DNA from: Bryobacteraceae bacterium
Lineage (GTDB): Bacteria; Acidobacteriota; Terriglobia; Bryobacterales; Bryobacteraceae
Length of the DNA stretch: 64,000 nt
Assembly (NCBI GenBank): GCA_025055455.1
Contig: JANWXD010000006.1
Span: 62,001 to 126,000 of the forward strand
Direction: 5' to 3'
Shown here: piece by piece, positions 30,660-38,390 of the stretch
Layout: each line of letters starts with the position of its first letter
How positions within the stretch are numbered: position 1 is the first letter of the stretch
Notes under the pieces: generated by a model
The model's database searches: none
What the model saw: the letters and a program-made list of their open reading frames with translations, nothing else
Told to the model about the DNA's origin: nothing
Translations under genes and position numbers: made by a program

Positions 30660-30688
30660 AGTATAGTGGCAGCGGCCGGTGCGGTCAA
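30660..30688 (-). promoter_or_regulatory. Sigma-70-type promoter of the putative selenoprotein gene
   Basis: On the minus strand TTGACC (30688-30683) and TATACT (30665-30660) are separated by exactly 17 bp. The -35 overlaps the stop codon of the upstream dCMP deaminase gene. Transcription would start about 13 bases before the ATG at 30639, so the leader is very short and no clear Shine-Dalgarno is visible. Confidence 0.75.
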
Positions 30689-31155
30689 ACACGCCGCACC
30701 GTGACGCCGGCCTCGGCAAACAGCTCCTCGACGAGCTTGAAGTGCTCGTCATAGTACTGGCTCGAGTATTGCGCCATCCGCTCCGCGGAGATGACCACCT
30801 CCTTGATGCCAGCCTGAACGATGGCGCGGGCACAGTCCATGCACGGCATGATCTCGACGTACAACGTACAACCCTCGAGCGGCGTGCCACACCGGGCCGC
30901 GTTGCAGATGGCGTTGCGCTCGGCGTGCTCCATCCACAGATACTTGCCGGGGCGGGCCAGCCTTTCGGGCACGTCGTCCCGGATGCCGCGTGGAAACGAG
31001 TTGTACCCGGTCGAGCGGATCTCGTGGGCGGGTCCCGCGATGATGCATCCGACCTGGGTGTTCGGGTCTTTGCTGCGGGCGGCCACGACCTTGCAAATCT
31101 CCAGGTAGTAGCGGTCCCAGCTCGGCACCGCTCGGGGTTTCGGGGGCTCGTCCAT
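30685..31155 (-). CDS. Deoxycytidylate (dCMP) deaminase
   Basis: 156 aa zinc enzyme converting dCMP to dUMP for thymidylate synthesis. The catalytic 'HAERNAICNAA' (His ligand and Glu) and 'IMPCMDCARAIVQAGIKEVV' (two Cys ligands) are complete; 'SWDRYYLEICKVVAARSKDP' and 'VGCIIAGPAHEIRSTGYNSFP' match ComEB-type dCMP deaminases. It begins 3 bp after a coiled-coil gene and its stop codon carries the -35 box of the next gene. Confidence 0.9.
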   Translation of the reverse strand: MDEPPKPRAVPSWDRYYLEICKVVAARSKDPNTQVGCIIAGPAHEIRSTGYNSFPRGIRDDVPERLARPGKYLWMEHAERNAICNAARCGTPLEGCTLYVEIMPCMDCARAIVQAGIKEVVISAERMAQYSSQYYDEHFKLVEELFAEAGVTVRRV

Positions 31156-31158
31156 GGG

Positions 31159-31791
31159 TCAGGGTTTCTTTTTGGGTTGTTCGCCCTTGCGGTACAGCGT
31201 GGGCGCTTTCCGCTTCTGTTCCGCCTCTTTCTTTTCCGCCTCGCGCTTGGCCTCGAGCTCCTCGGCCGACATCAAGCTTTCGCGCTCCTTGCGCTCCCGC
31301 TCGTCGCGGGCGGCCACCTCCTCGCCCCGTTTCTGGAGGTCCTCCATGGACAGCTCCAGGCTGTCGGCCGTAGTCTCGATCGCCTGCTCCAGGACGAACT
31401 GGTACATCGCCAAGTCGCGCGGCTGGCTGGCCTGGAAGGCCCGGAGCATTTCGAGGAGCTTTTTTTCCGACTCGACGACTGCCGCCATGCCGGCTGTGAT
31501 GTCGAGTTTCCGCCGGAGGGCGTCGTCAGCGACCGTGTCGATCGCGTCAATGATTTCGGTGTATTGCTCCAGCGCCTCATGGATGAGGGTGGAGCGACCG
31601 GGCCGGTCCGAGGCCAGCAGTTGCTTGACCAGCTCCAGCCGCTGCTCGGCGAATTTCAGGTACAGTTTGAGCCGTTCGTTGGGCTCCTGCACCAGACGAA
31701 CCTGATCGGCTTCGTCCGCCGTGAGGAAATCCCGCTGCGCCACCAGGGGCAGCGCCAGCCACAACACTGCTGGCAACACGAGAAGTTTCAT
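31159..31791 (-). CDS. Secreted coiled-coil protein, unknown function
   Basis: 210 aa. A signal peptide ('MKLLVLPAVLWLALPLVAQ') is followed by a mostly helical protein ('NERLKLYLKFAEQRLELVKQ') and a highly charged Lys/Glu-rich tail ('EELEAKREAEKKEAEQKRK'). The ATG at 31791 overlaps the stop of the upstream 148-aa gene by 4 bp. I do not recognise a family. With the TPR gene two places upstream it forms a set of translationally coupled envelope proteins. Confidence 0.65.
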   Translation of the reverse strand: MKLLVLPAVLWLALPLVAQRDFLTADEADQVRLVQEPNERLKLYLKFAEQRLELVKQLLASDRPGRSTLIHEALEQYTEIIDAIDTVADDALRRKLDITAGMAAVVESEKKLLEMLRAFQASQPRDLAMYQFVLEQAIETTADSLELSMEDLQKRGEEVAARDERERKERESLMSAEELEAKREAEKKEAEQKRKAPTLYRKGEQPKKKP

Positions 31792-32234
31792 GTCTTGCTC
31801 CAGTCTACTGTGCCCAGGATGCCGCCCAACAGCTCGTCGTGGACCTTGCGAATATACTCTTCGACGGCGTCGATGTGTTGGCGTTCTTCGATGCTGAACT
31901 TCTGCCGCAGGTCCCGCAGGCGCCGCAGCAAGTTCCGCGTCCGTTGCTCGGCATGTTTGAAATGCCTCGGACTCCGCCGCGGATTCTTGCCCGTCGCCTT
32001 GAGCGCGAGGTAACTCACCTCGACCGACTTTCGGACTTCCTCGAGGGCCTCGAGCGTCGCATCCCACTGGCCGACCTGGTATGCTTCCGCAGCCCGCCGC
32101 AGGGCGGCTTCCGCATTTTCCAGCGCCAGACGCGACCGCTTCTCCAGATTCGGCTCGGCCAGCGCGCGCGAAAGCTCGACCGCCCCGAGCCCGCCCCAAG
32201 CCAATGCGACGAGTCCGCCGAGGAACCGTTGCAT
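31788..32234 (-). CDS. Helical protein with N-terminal hydrophobic segment, unknown function
   Basis: 148 aa. The start ATG 32234 overlaps the TPR gene stop by one base. The N-terminus ('MQRFLGGLVALAWGGLGAVE') is hydrophobic and could be an uncleaved anchor or signal; the rest is helical and charged ('RLALENAEAALRRAAEAYQ', 'RNLLRRLRDLRQKFSIEERQ'). It resembles the next gene product in style (helical bundle, ATPG-type coupling), and both may act with the TPR protein. No family was recognised. Confidence 0.6.
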   Translation of the reverse strand: MQRFLGGLVALAWGGLGAVELSRALAEPNLEKRSRLALENAEAALRRAAEAYQVGQWDATLEALEEVRKSVEVSYLALKATGKNPRRSPRHFKHAEQRTRNLLRRLRDLRQKFSIEERQHIDAVEEYIRKVHDELLGGILGTVDWSKT

Positions 32235-33448
32235 CACCGCCGATCCAACTCCCTTTTCAAGATGCGAACGCGCTGCCGGGCCACGAACTCCTCGTCCGGA
32301 TTGGCTCCCCCGCTCATCGCGAGGAACTTTTCGTAGGCTTCGATGGCCAGCCGGATCTGCTGCATCTTGTCGAAGATCATTCCGCGGAAATAATGATGGG
32401 CGGCCGTCTCCGCCCCGAGCGTCTTCAACCGGTCCAGCGCCGCCAACGCCCGCGGATAATCCTCGAGCAGAATCAACATGCCCGTCAGTTCTTTCCACGC
32501 CTCGACAAAGTCCGGCCGCGCTTGCAGAACGCGGGTAAACTCCCGTGCCGCTTCTGCATACCGTCGGCTGTCCCGCAGCACGCGACCGTACATCATGCGC
32601 AGATCCGCATGGTCCGGCGCTTCCTGGAGCGCTCGCTCGAGCAGCGGCAGCGCCTGGTCCGGCTTATTGGTGCGGAGATAGGCCGCGGCCAGCGCCAAGC
32701 GGTTGGCTGGCGTCGGCGAGCGGGCCACGGCCCACTCTAAGTGCGGAATCGCCTCGGCTGGCCGTCCCGCTTCGAGCAGCAGTTCCCCGAGTCGCTCCCG
32801 CGCCCCGGCGTTATCGGGAAACTGCTCGTAGAGCTCGGCAGCCTCTTGTTTCTGTCCGGCCCTCTCGAGCAGCGCCCCCAGCTCCAACAGAACATCCCTG
32901 TAGGACGGATCTAATTCGGCGGCCCGCCGGAAGTCATTCGCAGCCTCTGTGAGGCGCCCCTGCCGGGCGCGCACGCGGGCCAGCCCCAGCCGCGCCGCTG
33001 CTGAGCGGGGATCGATCTCCAAAGCCCTCCGGTAGGCACGCTCGGCACGAGCGTCCTGGCCGGCGATGCGGAGCGCTTCCGCCAGGTAATACGCCGGACG
33101 GAACTCGGCCGGCTTCTGCTCCGCCGCCGCCTCCAGATAGGGGATCGCAGCCGTGGCGTCGTTCTGTTCGAGCAAGAGAATGCCCAGGTTCAGCTGCGCC
33201 TCGAACAAACCCGGTTTCAGTTCGAGCACCGCTTTATAGCCGGCAATGGCTTCAGCATGGCTGCCGGTGAGGCTCAGCGCCAAAGCGAGGTGAAACCGGG
33301 CAGCGTAATCCTCCGGATTGGCCTCCACGGCCTTGCGGAAATGCCGGACCGCCTCGTCGTACCGCTTGGCCTCGAGCGCCTTCCAGCCCTCGAGGGCTGG
33401 GTCCGCGGCCTGCGTCCACAGCATTATCACGAGGGCGGCGGCCCGCAT
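32234..33448 (-). CDS. Tetratricopeptide-repeat protein
   Basis: 404 aa. A short hydrophobic leader is followed by at least nine TPR units, for example 'AVRHFRKAVEANPEDYAARF', 'AIAGYKAVLELKPGLFEAQL', 'AERAYRRALEIDPRSAAARL' and 'AAREFTRVLQARPDFVEAWK'. TPR solenoids bind other proteins. It is upstream of, and overlaps, two helical envelope genes, so it may scaffold a complex with them. Confidence 0.8.
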   Translation of the reverse strand: MRAAALVIMLWTQAADPALEGWKALEAKRYDEAVRHFRKAVEANPEDYAARFHLALALSLTGSHAEAIAGYKAVLELKPGLFEAQLNLGILLLEQNDATAAIPYLEAAAEQKPAEFRPAYYLAEALRIAGQDARAERAYRRALEIDPRSAAARLGLARVRARQGRLTEAANDFRRAAELDPSYRDVLLELGALLERAGQKQEAAELYEQFPDNAGARERLGELLLEAGRPAEAIPHLEWAVARSPTPANRLALAAAYLRTNKPDQALPLLERALQEAPDHADLRMMYGRVLRDSRRYAEAAREFTRVLQARPDFVEAWKELTGMLILLEDYPRALAALDRLKTLGAETAAHHYFRGMIFDKMQQIRLAIEAYEKFLAMSGGANPDEEFVARQRVRILKRELDRR

Positions 33449-33480
33449 ACACTTCCAGTCTAGCCCCGCCCGCAGCCCGT

Positions 33481-34485
33481 TCAGTCAGGCAGAAACACGG
33501 GCTGGGTCCAAGCCGTGTCGCCGCTCGAGGCCACCACGCGCGCCCGAACGTAACGCTCGCCTCCGCGGAACTGATACGCCGGCTTCGTGTCGTACGATTT
33601 GGCGAGCACCTGCCCTCCCGCTCCAATGAAGTAAGTGGTGTACCGCAACGCCGGGTCGGTCCGAATCTCGAGCCGCAGCTCCCGCTCGTCAGCTTCCACC
33701 GCGTTCAGCTCCACGCCCGTCGAGGCGTAGAAATTTCCGGATTCCAGCCCCCGAAGTATTTCCTCTACCGTGAGCGCCGCCGCCCGGACCATGACCCACC
33801 CGCGCCCGGGATTGGAATACTCCCGCCCCCAACTCTTGAAATGGTGGGCGTCATCCACGGCGATCCCATACAAACGCCGCCCCGCGGTCAGCAACGCATC
33901 CCACATCTCCTCCAACGATTCGAAGCCGCCTCCGCCGAGGTTATTTACTTTGGGATGGCCGTTGTATATCTCGAACAGGCTGAGGTCGCGGATTTGGAGC
34001 AGATCGCGGGAGCTGATGGCCCAGCCGAAGTTTGGGTGATTGAGCGACGGAAGCCCTTTCGCCGCGCGGATGGCATCCACGTTGCGCTGGATGGTGTCGA
34101 CCAGCGTAGCCCCACCCGCGGGTTCCACGAGCCTGATGGGGTTGTATGCGTTCACATGGACCGGCTTGTCTTCGAAACGGTCCGTGACCTCCTCGCCGGG
34201 AATCAGCAGGAATTTTTCCTTTGCGCCGTGCACCGCGTTGAGTCCCTCCACTTCCGTCAAGTAGTTGTGGTCGGAGAGCACGAGGAAGTGATAGCGGTTC
34301 GCCCGGTACCAGGCGGCCACTTCGCTCGGCGTCGAGTCGCCGTCGCTGTTGAGCGTGTGGGTGTGCAGGTTACCCTTGTACCAGCGCAGCGGCGGCGCCT
34401 GCGTGGCGCGCCCGCTCCCCACCGTGAGCAGGCCCCACAACGCCGCGCTTCCCAGCACAACCCGTATCGCCAGTACCCGTCTCAT
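33481..34485 (-). CDS. Secreted PHP-domain metallohydrolase (CehA/McbA-like)
   Basis: 334 aa. A signal peptide (about 1-27) precedes the PHP domain with 'KGNLHTHTLNSDGDSTPSEV' (metal-binding HxH), 'FLVLSDHNYLTEV' and 'SLNHPNFGWAI', then 'YGIAVDDAHHF' as a late metal site. CehA/McbA relatives include carbaryl hydrolases, but most have unknown substrates (phosphoesters or amides). Its ATG overlaps the bshA stop by 4 bp. A second, larger protein of this superfamily is at 55834-58353. Confidence 0.78.
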   Translation of the reverse strand: MRRVLAIRVVLGSAALWGLLTVGSGRATQAPPLRWYKGNLHTHTLNSDGDSTPSEVAAWYRANRYHFLVLSDHNYLTEVEGLNAVHGAKEKFLLIPGEEVTDRFEDKPVHVNAYNPIRLVEPAGGATLVDTIQRNVDAIRAAKGLPSLNHPNFGWAISSRDLLQIRDLSLFEIYNGHPKVNNLGGGGFESLEEMWDALLTAGRRLYGIAVDDAHHFKSWGREYSNPGRGWVMVRAAALTVEEILRGLESGNFYASTGVELNAVEADERELRLEIRTDPALRYTTYFIGAGGQVLAKSYDTKPAYQFRGGERYVRARVVASSGDTAWTQPVFLPD

Positions 34486-35600
34486 CGCGACATCACCTCC
34501 CGGTAGTAGCCCTCGTACAGCGGAATCACCTGGGCGCTGGCATACTGCCGCACCGCCTTTGCCCGGGCGGCTTCCGCCATCCGTTGGTAAAGGCCTTCGT
34601 CGGTGAGCAGTTCGACCACCCGCGCCGCCTGCGCGGCGATGTCCCCCGGCGCTTCCAGGAACCCGTCTTCGCCGTGGGTCACCAGTTCCGGCACGCCGCC
34701 CACGCGCGTGGCGACCGGAGGCACACCGCAGGCCATCGCCTCGAGCGCCGCCAGCCCGAAGGCTTCCATCTCGCTCGGCAGCAGCAGCACGTCGGCCTGC
34801 GGGAGGAGGCGCTCCACATGGCTCTGTTTGCCGAGAAAGGTCACGTGCCGGCCTACGCCCAGCTCCCGCGCCAGCCGCTCCGCAGGCCCGCGGTCGGGCC
34901 CGTCGCCCACCATGACCAAGTGCGCTTTCACGCGCCGCCGAACCTCGGCCAAAATCCGGACGCAGTCGAGCACGCGCTTGACCGGCCGGAAATTGGAGAT
35001 GTGGATGAGGATCTTCTCACCGGGGGCTCCCCAAAACCGCTCGCTCTTGGCCTGAGGCCGGTAGAGATCGCAGTTGACGAAGTTGCGGATGACGCGGATC
35101 TCGTTCTGCACGCCGAAGACCTCTGCGGTGCGCGCCCGCAGATACTCGCTGATCGCCGTCACCCCGTCGGACTGCTCGATGGAGAACTTCGTGATGGGGA
35201 AGTAGGACCGATCGGTTCCGACCAGGGTGATGTCCGTCCCGTGGAGCGTCGTCACGAAGGGCAAGCGGCGACGCGGCGCGAGCATGTCGCGGGCCAGCAT
35301 GGCCGCAATCGAGTGGGGAATCGCATAGTGCACGTGGAGCAGGTCGAGCCCGTACTGCTCGGCCACCTCGGCCATGCGGGAGGCCAGCGCCAGGCAATAC
35401 GGCGGGAACTGAAAGAGCGGGTAGGTGGAGACTTCGACCTCGTGGTAGTGCACCCCCGGGGTGTCCGGGTCGAGCCGGATCGGATTGGCGTAGGAAATGA
35501 AATGGACTTCGTGGCCGCGGCTGGCCAGCTCCATGCCCAGCTCGGTGGCCACAATGCCGCTTCCCCCGTAGGTGGGATAGCAGGTGATCCCGATTCTCAC
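34482..35600 (-). CDS. bshA: N-acetyl-alpha-D-glucosaminyl L-malate synthase (bacillithiol synthesis)
   Basis: 372 aa GT4 glycosyltransferase. 'MRIGITCYPTYGGSGIVATE' (the BshA glycine-rich start), 'HVHYAIPHSIAA', 'VTTLHGTDITLVGTD', 'VIRNFVNCDLY' and the nucleotide-binding 'LLPSEMEAFGLAALEAMACG' are highly characteristic. BshA joins UDP-GlcNAc and L-malate as the first step to bacillithiol. BshB and BshC, which add the remaining cysteine steps, are not in the window. It overlaps its neighbours on both sides by 4 bp, so it belongs to a minus-strand operon. Confidence 0.93.
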   Translation of the reverse strand: MRIGITCYPTYGGSGIVATELGMELASRGHEVHFISYANPIRLDPDTPGVHYHEVEVSTYPLFQFPPYCLALASRMAEVAEQYGLDLLHVHYAIPHSIAAMLARDMLAPRRRLPFVTTLHGTDITLVGTDRSYFPITKFSIEQSDGVTAISEYLRARTAEVFGVQNEIRVIRNFVNCDLYRPQAKSERFWGAPGEKILIHISNFRPVKRVLDCVRILAEVRRRVKAHLVMVGDGPDRGPAERLARELGVGRHVTFLGKQSHVERLLPQADVLLLPSEMEAFGLAALEAMACGVPPVATRVGGVPELVTHGEDGFLEAPGDIAAQAARVVELLTDEGLYQRMAEAARAKAVRQYASAQVIPLYEGYYREVMSR

Positions 35601-36613
35601 TTCGACAGCGTAGCACCCAGGGGCTCCAGTTCCGCCAAGCCGATCTGTCCGTTGAGCCGCTCATCCGGACGCGGCCGGTCGCCACCTCCGAACCACACGC
35701 GCAACCGTCCGCCTTCCTCCAGCACTGTGGGATCACAGACCACTGCCGAATTCCAAGGCCGGCTTCCCTCGGCCAGCGCCGATTCGGACACCCGCCGCCA
35801 GCGCACGCCGTCCGGCGAACGGGCCAAACCGATGCGACGATACTCAGCCCGGTCGCGGCCCGTGTACAACATCCAGTAGCTGCCGTGGGAGGCCCACACC
35901 GCCGGCTCCCCCAGCCCGTTCTCGTCGAAGGCGCCCGCCTCGCCCAGCTCCAGGATCGGGTTGGCGCGCAACTTCCGCCACGTCACGCCGTCTTCGGAGC
36001 GTGCCACGCCGAGCCTCTGCCGCCGCGCCCGATCCTGTCCGAGAAAGTACATGTAGAGCATGCCCGCCACTTCGATGACATAAGGATCCGCCACGCCGCG
36101 TTCGTCCCAACTTCCGCGCGGGCCGCGCCGCAGCACGGGTTCTGGATGCTTCCGCCACGTCCTGCCGTCGGCGGACCGCGCCAGGCCGATTTGCGGCGGC
36201 TCGCCGGCTTGATACCAGCAGTAAAACTCCCCGCGAAAGCGTCGAGCGGAGCCGTTTGCCGCGATGTAGCCGCCCTCCCAAGTGCGCGGATCCGGCTCGA
36301 GCACGCGGCCCAGTTTCTCCCAGGCCACACCGTCCGCCGAGACGGCCAGCCCCGTGCGCCACGTCTGGCCGTCGAAGCCAGAGTAGAAGTTGTAATAGCG
36401 CCCGGCATAGCGCACCACGGACGGATTCAGAGCGTCCACTCCATCCCAGTCTCCCGGGCGGCCTCGGGGCAGCACGGGCGCAGGATGTTCTAACCAGCGA
36501 AAGCCGGCCGCCGATGGGGAAGCCCCCGGGGACGGCAGCACGAAGTCCTCGTAGCCGCCGCAGCCAGCCAACATCCCGAGCGCCGCAAGCAGCGCGGCGC
36601 AGTGGCCCCTCAT
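35597..36613 (-). CDS. Lipoprotein with glycosidase-like beta-propeller (GH43/GH130 style)
   Basis: 338 aa. The N-terminus 'LLAALGMLAGCGGYE' has a lipobox with Cys18, so the protein should be lipidated. The body is a five-bladed propeller of repeated 'GLA(V/R)S(A/P)DG(V/R)(A/T)W' units (for example 'GLAVSADGVAWEKLGRVLEP', 'GLARSADGRTWRKHPEPVL', 'GVARSEDGVTWRKLRANPIL'), as in GH43/GH32/GH130-like families. The catalytic acidic residues could not be fixed, so enzyme activity is uncertain. Start ATG 36613 overlaps the kinase gene by 4 bp. Confidence 0.65.
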   Translation of the reverse strand: MRGHCAALLAALGMLAGCGGYEDFVLPSPGASPSAAGFRWLEHPAPVLPRGRPGDWDGVDALNPSVVRYAGRYYNFYSGFDGQTWRTGLAVSADGVAWEKLGRVLEPDPRTWEGGYIAANGSARRFRGEFYCWYQAGEPPQIGLARSADGRTWRKHPEPVLRRGPRGSWDERGVADPYVIEVAGMLYMYFLGQDRARRQRLGVARSEDGVTWRKLRANPILELGEAGAFDENGLGEPAVWASHGSYWMLYTGRDRAEYRRIGLARSPDGVRWRRVSESALAEGSRPWNSAVVCDPTVLEEGGRLRVWFGGGDRPRPDERLNGQIGLAELEPLGATLSK

Positions 36614-37767
36614 ACGGGCACGCGCAGGCGTAGCCGCGTGCCGCGGCCTGGGCGCGAGTCCAGCACCAGATCTCCGCCCAAGCTCCGCACCCGCCGCATG
36701 ATGCTCTTCGGCCCGAGTCCCAAGGTCTCCAGCTCCTCCAGGTCGAACGAGCCGCTGAAGCTCAAACCGCGGCCGTTGTCTTCCACCGAGAGTTCGAGCC
36801 AGTCCTGCGACTGCGCCAAGGTCACGGCCGCGCGTGTGGCTTGCGCGTGCTTCTGCACGTTGTGCAACGCCTCGCGCACCAGTTGAACGACCTCGTGGGA
36901 CTTCTCCGTGGGGATGCCGTCGGCCTGGCCCGTGTGACGAAACGAGGCGACGATGGGGCTGTTTTTTTGAAAATCGCGCACCGTCTGTTCCAAAGCCACC
37001 ACCAACCCCGTGCGCTCCACTTCGAGCGGCCGGATGTTCCGCAAGAACGCTCGCATCTCCTGAACCCGGCTCTGGGCTAACTGATGCAGCTCCTCCAGTT
37101 CGCGGGGCGCTTGGGAGGGATCCCGCTCCAGACGCTTTCGAGCCAGGTCCAATCGCATTACCAGGCCGATGCAATCCTGGAGCGGTCCGTCGTGGAAGTC
37201 AGCAGCGATGCGCTGACGTTCGGCGCGCCGCGCCTCTTCGGCTTCGTGCCGCAAGCGTTTGGCATGTTCCAGACTGGCGCTCAGGCGGCGCTGGAGCTGG
37301 CGCTTGCGGGCGCCGGCCGCCAGGGCAAACGCCGGGAGCCCCAGATACACAGGCCAGCGTTCTACGAGCTCGTTGCCTCGCGTGGCCGCCAGGAAAGTCC
37401 CGCACACGCCCGCCACCAGGGCGATTTCGCGCCACTCATGCAAGCTGACGGCCGACGCCATCAGGTACCAAACAAAAACCGGCGCCAGCCAGGAATGTTG
37501 GGCTCCCAACCGATCCACCAGCAACAAAAACAACGCCGTGTCCGCCAACAGCGAAGGCAGCGTCCATCGCCGGAGGCGACGGCTCCACAAGGCGGTCAGG
37601 CTGAAGAGGGTGAACACCGCCACGGCGGCGGCCCCGGCAGCCGAGTCTCGCCAGTCCGCCAGCATCAGCAAGGCGGCGGCCAGGCCCGCGCGGGCCCACG
37701 AAATTGCTCTCCGCCACGGCCAAGAGTCCGCTTCCATCACAGCGGACTCCAGACCTTCGTCCCTCAT
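36610..37767 (-). CDS. Membrane sensor histidine kinase (HisKA_3 type)
   Basis: 385 aa. Several hydrophobic helices occupy about residues 20-150, followed by a coiled coil and the HisKA_3 dimerisation motif 'AERQRIAADFHDGPLQDCIG' with the phospho-accepting His, then a HATPase_c domain ('VREALHNVQKHAQATRA' N-box, 'LSVEDNGRGLSFSG' G1 box, 'LGPKSIMRRVRSLGGDL'). NarX/DesK-type kinases normally pair with a LuxR-type response regulator; none is adjacent. Its end overlaps the lipoprotein gene. Confidence 0.85.
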   Translation of the reverse strand: MRDEGLESAVMEADSWPWRRAISWARAGLAAALLMLADWRDSAAGAAAVAVFTLFSLTALWSRRLRRWTLPSLLADTALFLLLVDRLGAQHSWLAPVFVWYLMASAVSLHEWREIALVAGVCGTFLAATRGNELVERWPVYLGLPAFALAAGARKRQLQRRLSASLEHAKRLRHEAEEARRAERQRIAADFHDGPLQDCIGLVMRLDLARKRLERDPSQAPRELEELHQLAQSRVQEMRAFLRNIRPLEVERTGLVVALEQTVRDFQKNSPIVASFRHTGQADGIPTEKSHEVVQLVREALHNVQKHAQATRAAVTLAQSQDWLELSVEDNGRGLSFSGSFDLEELETLGLGPKSIMRRVRSLGGDLVLDSRPGRGTRLRLRVPV

Positions 37768-37794
37768 CTGCCGCCTCGTGGTCCGTCGAGCCGC

Positions 37795-38340
37795 CTACCG
37801 GCGGTACAGATACAAGGTATGGCTCCGTCCCTCGCCGTCGTCCTCGATGTGTTCGACTTTTTCCGGCGTCCATCCGGGGATTTCGAAATCGTGCGCCACC
37901 ACCCGCGCCCCTTTCTTGAGCTGCTTTTCCAGCATGGGACGCACTTTCTCGTTCGACGACGGCAAAAGGTAGATCGTGACCAAATCCGCAGAGCGGATGT
38001 CCTGTTTGAGCAGATCGCCGTGAATGATGCGCGCGGTTTTCTGCAAACGCAGGCTCTGAATTTTCTCGCTGCTTTGCCGTACCAGCTCGGCGTCGAGCTC
38101 GATGCCGGTGGCGTCGGCGTGAAACTTCTGCGCCGCCATGATCACGATCCGGCCGTCTCCGCTGCCCAGATCGAACATCTTTTCTCCCGCCTTGAGCTCG
38201 CCGAGCTGGAGCATCCGTTCGACGATGGTCTCGGGCGTCGGGTAGTATGGAGCCAGCTTTTCCGGCTCCTCCTTGGGGCTTTGCGCCACCAACAGCAAGG
38301 AGGCCGCCGCAACGGGCCATATCCAGTGGACTTTGCGCAT
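37795..38340 (-). CDS. Exported class I SAM-dependent methyltransferase
   Basis: 181 aa. 'EKMFDLGSGDGRIVIMAAQK' is the SAM-binding motif I and 'ATGIELDAELV' motif post I, with 'ADLVTIYLLPSSNEKVRP' further on. The surprising feature is the N-terminus 'VHWIWPVAAASLLLVAQS', a signal-peptide-like hydrophobic stretch followed by a Lys/Glu/Pro-rich spacer, since SAM is not available outside the cytoplasm. It may instead be a membrane anchor. The substrate is unknown. It lies 27 bp upstream of the histidine kinase gene. Confidence 0.7.
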   Translation of the reverse strand: MRKVHWIWPVAAASLLLVAQSPKEEPEKLAPYYPTPETIVERMLQLGELKAGEKMFDLGSGDGRIVIMAAQKFHADATGIELDAELVRQSSEKIQSLRLQKTARIIHGDLLKQDIRSADLVTIYLLPSSNEKVRPMLEKQLKKGARVVAHDFEIPGWTPEKVEHIEDDGEGRSHTLYLYRR

Positions 38341-38390
38341 ACCTCACTCCCTGAAAACTCGCAGTGTACCGCAGCCGGCCCCGGCCTGCC

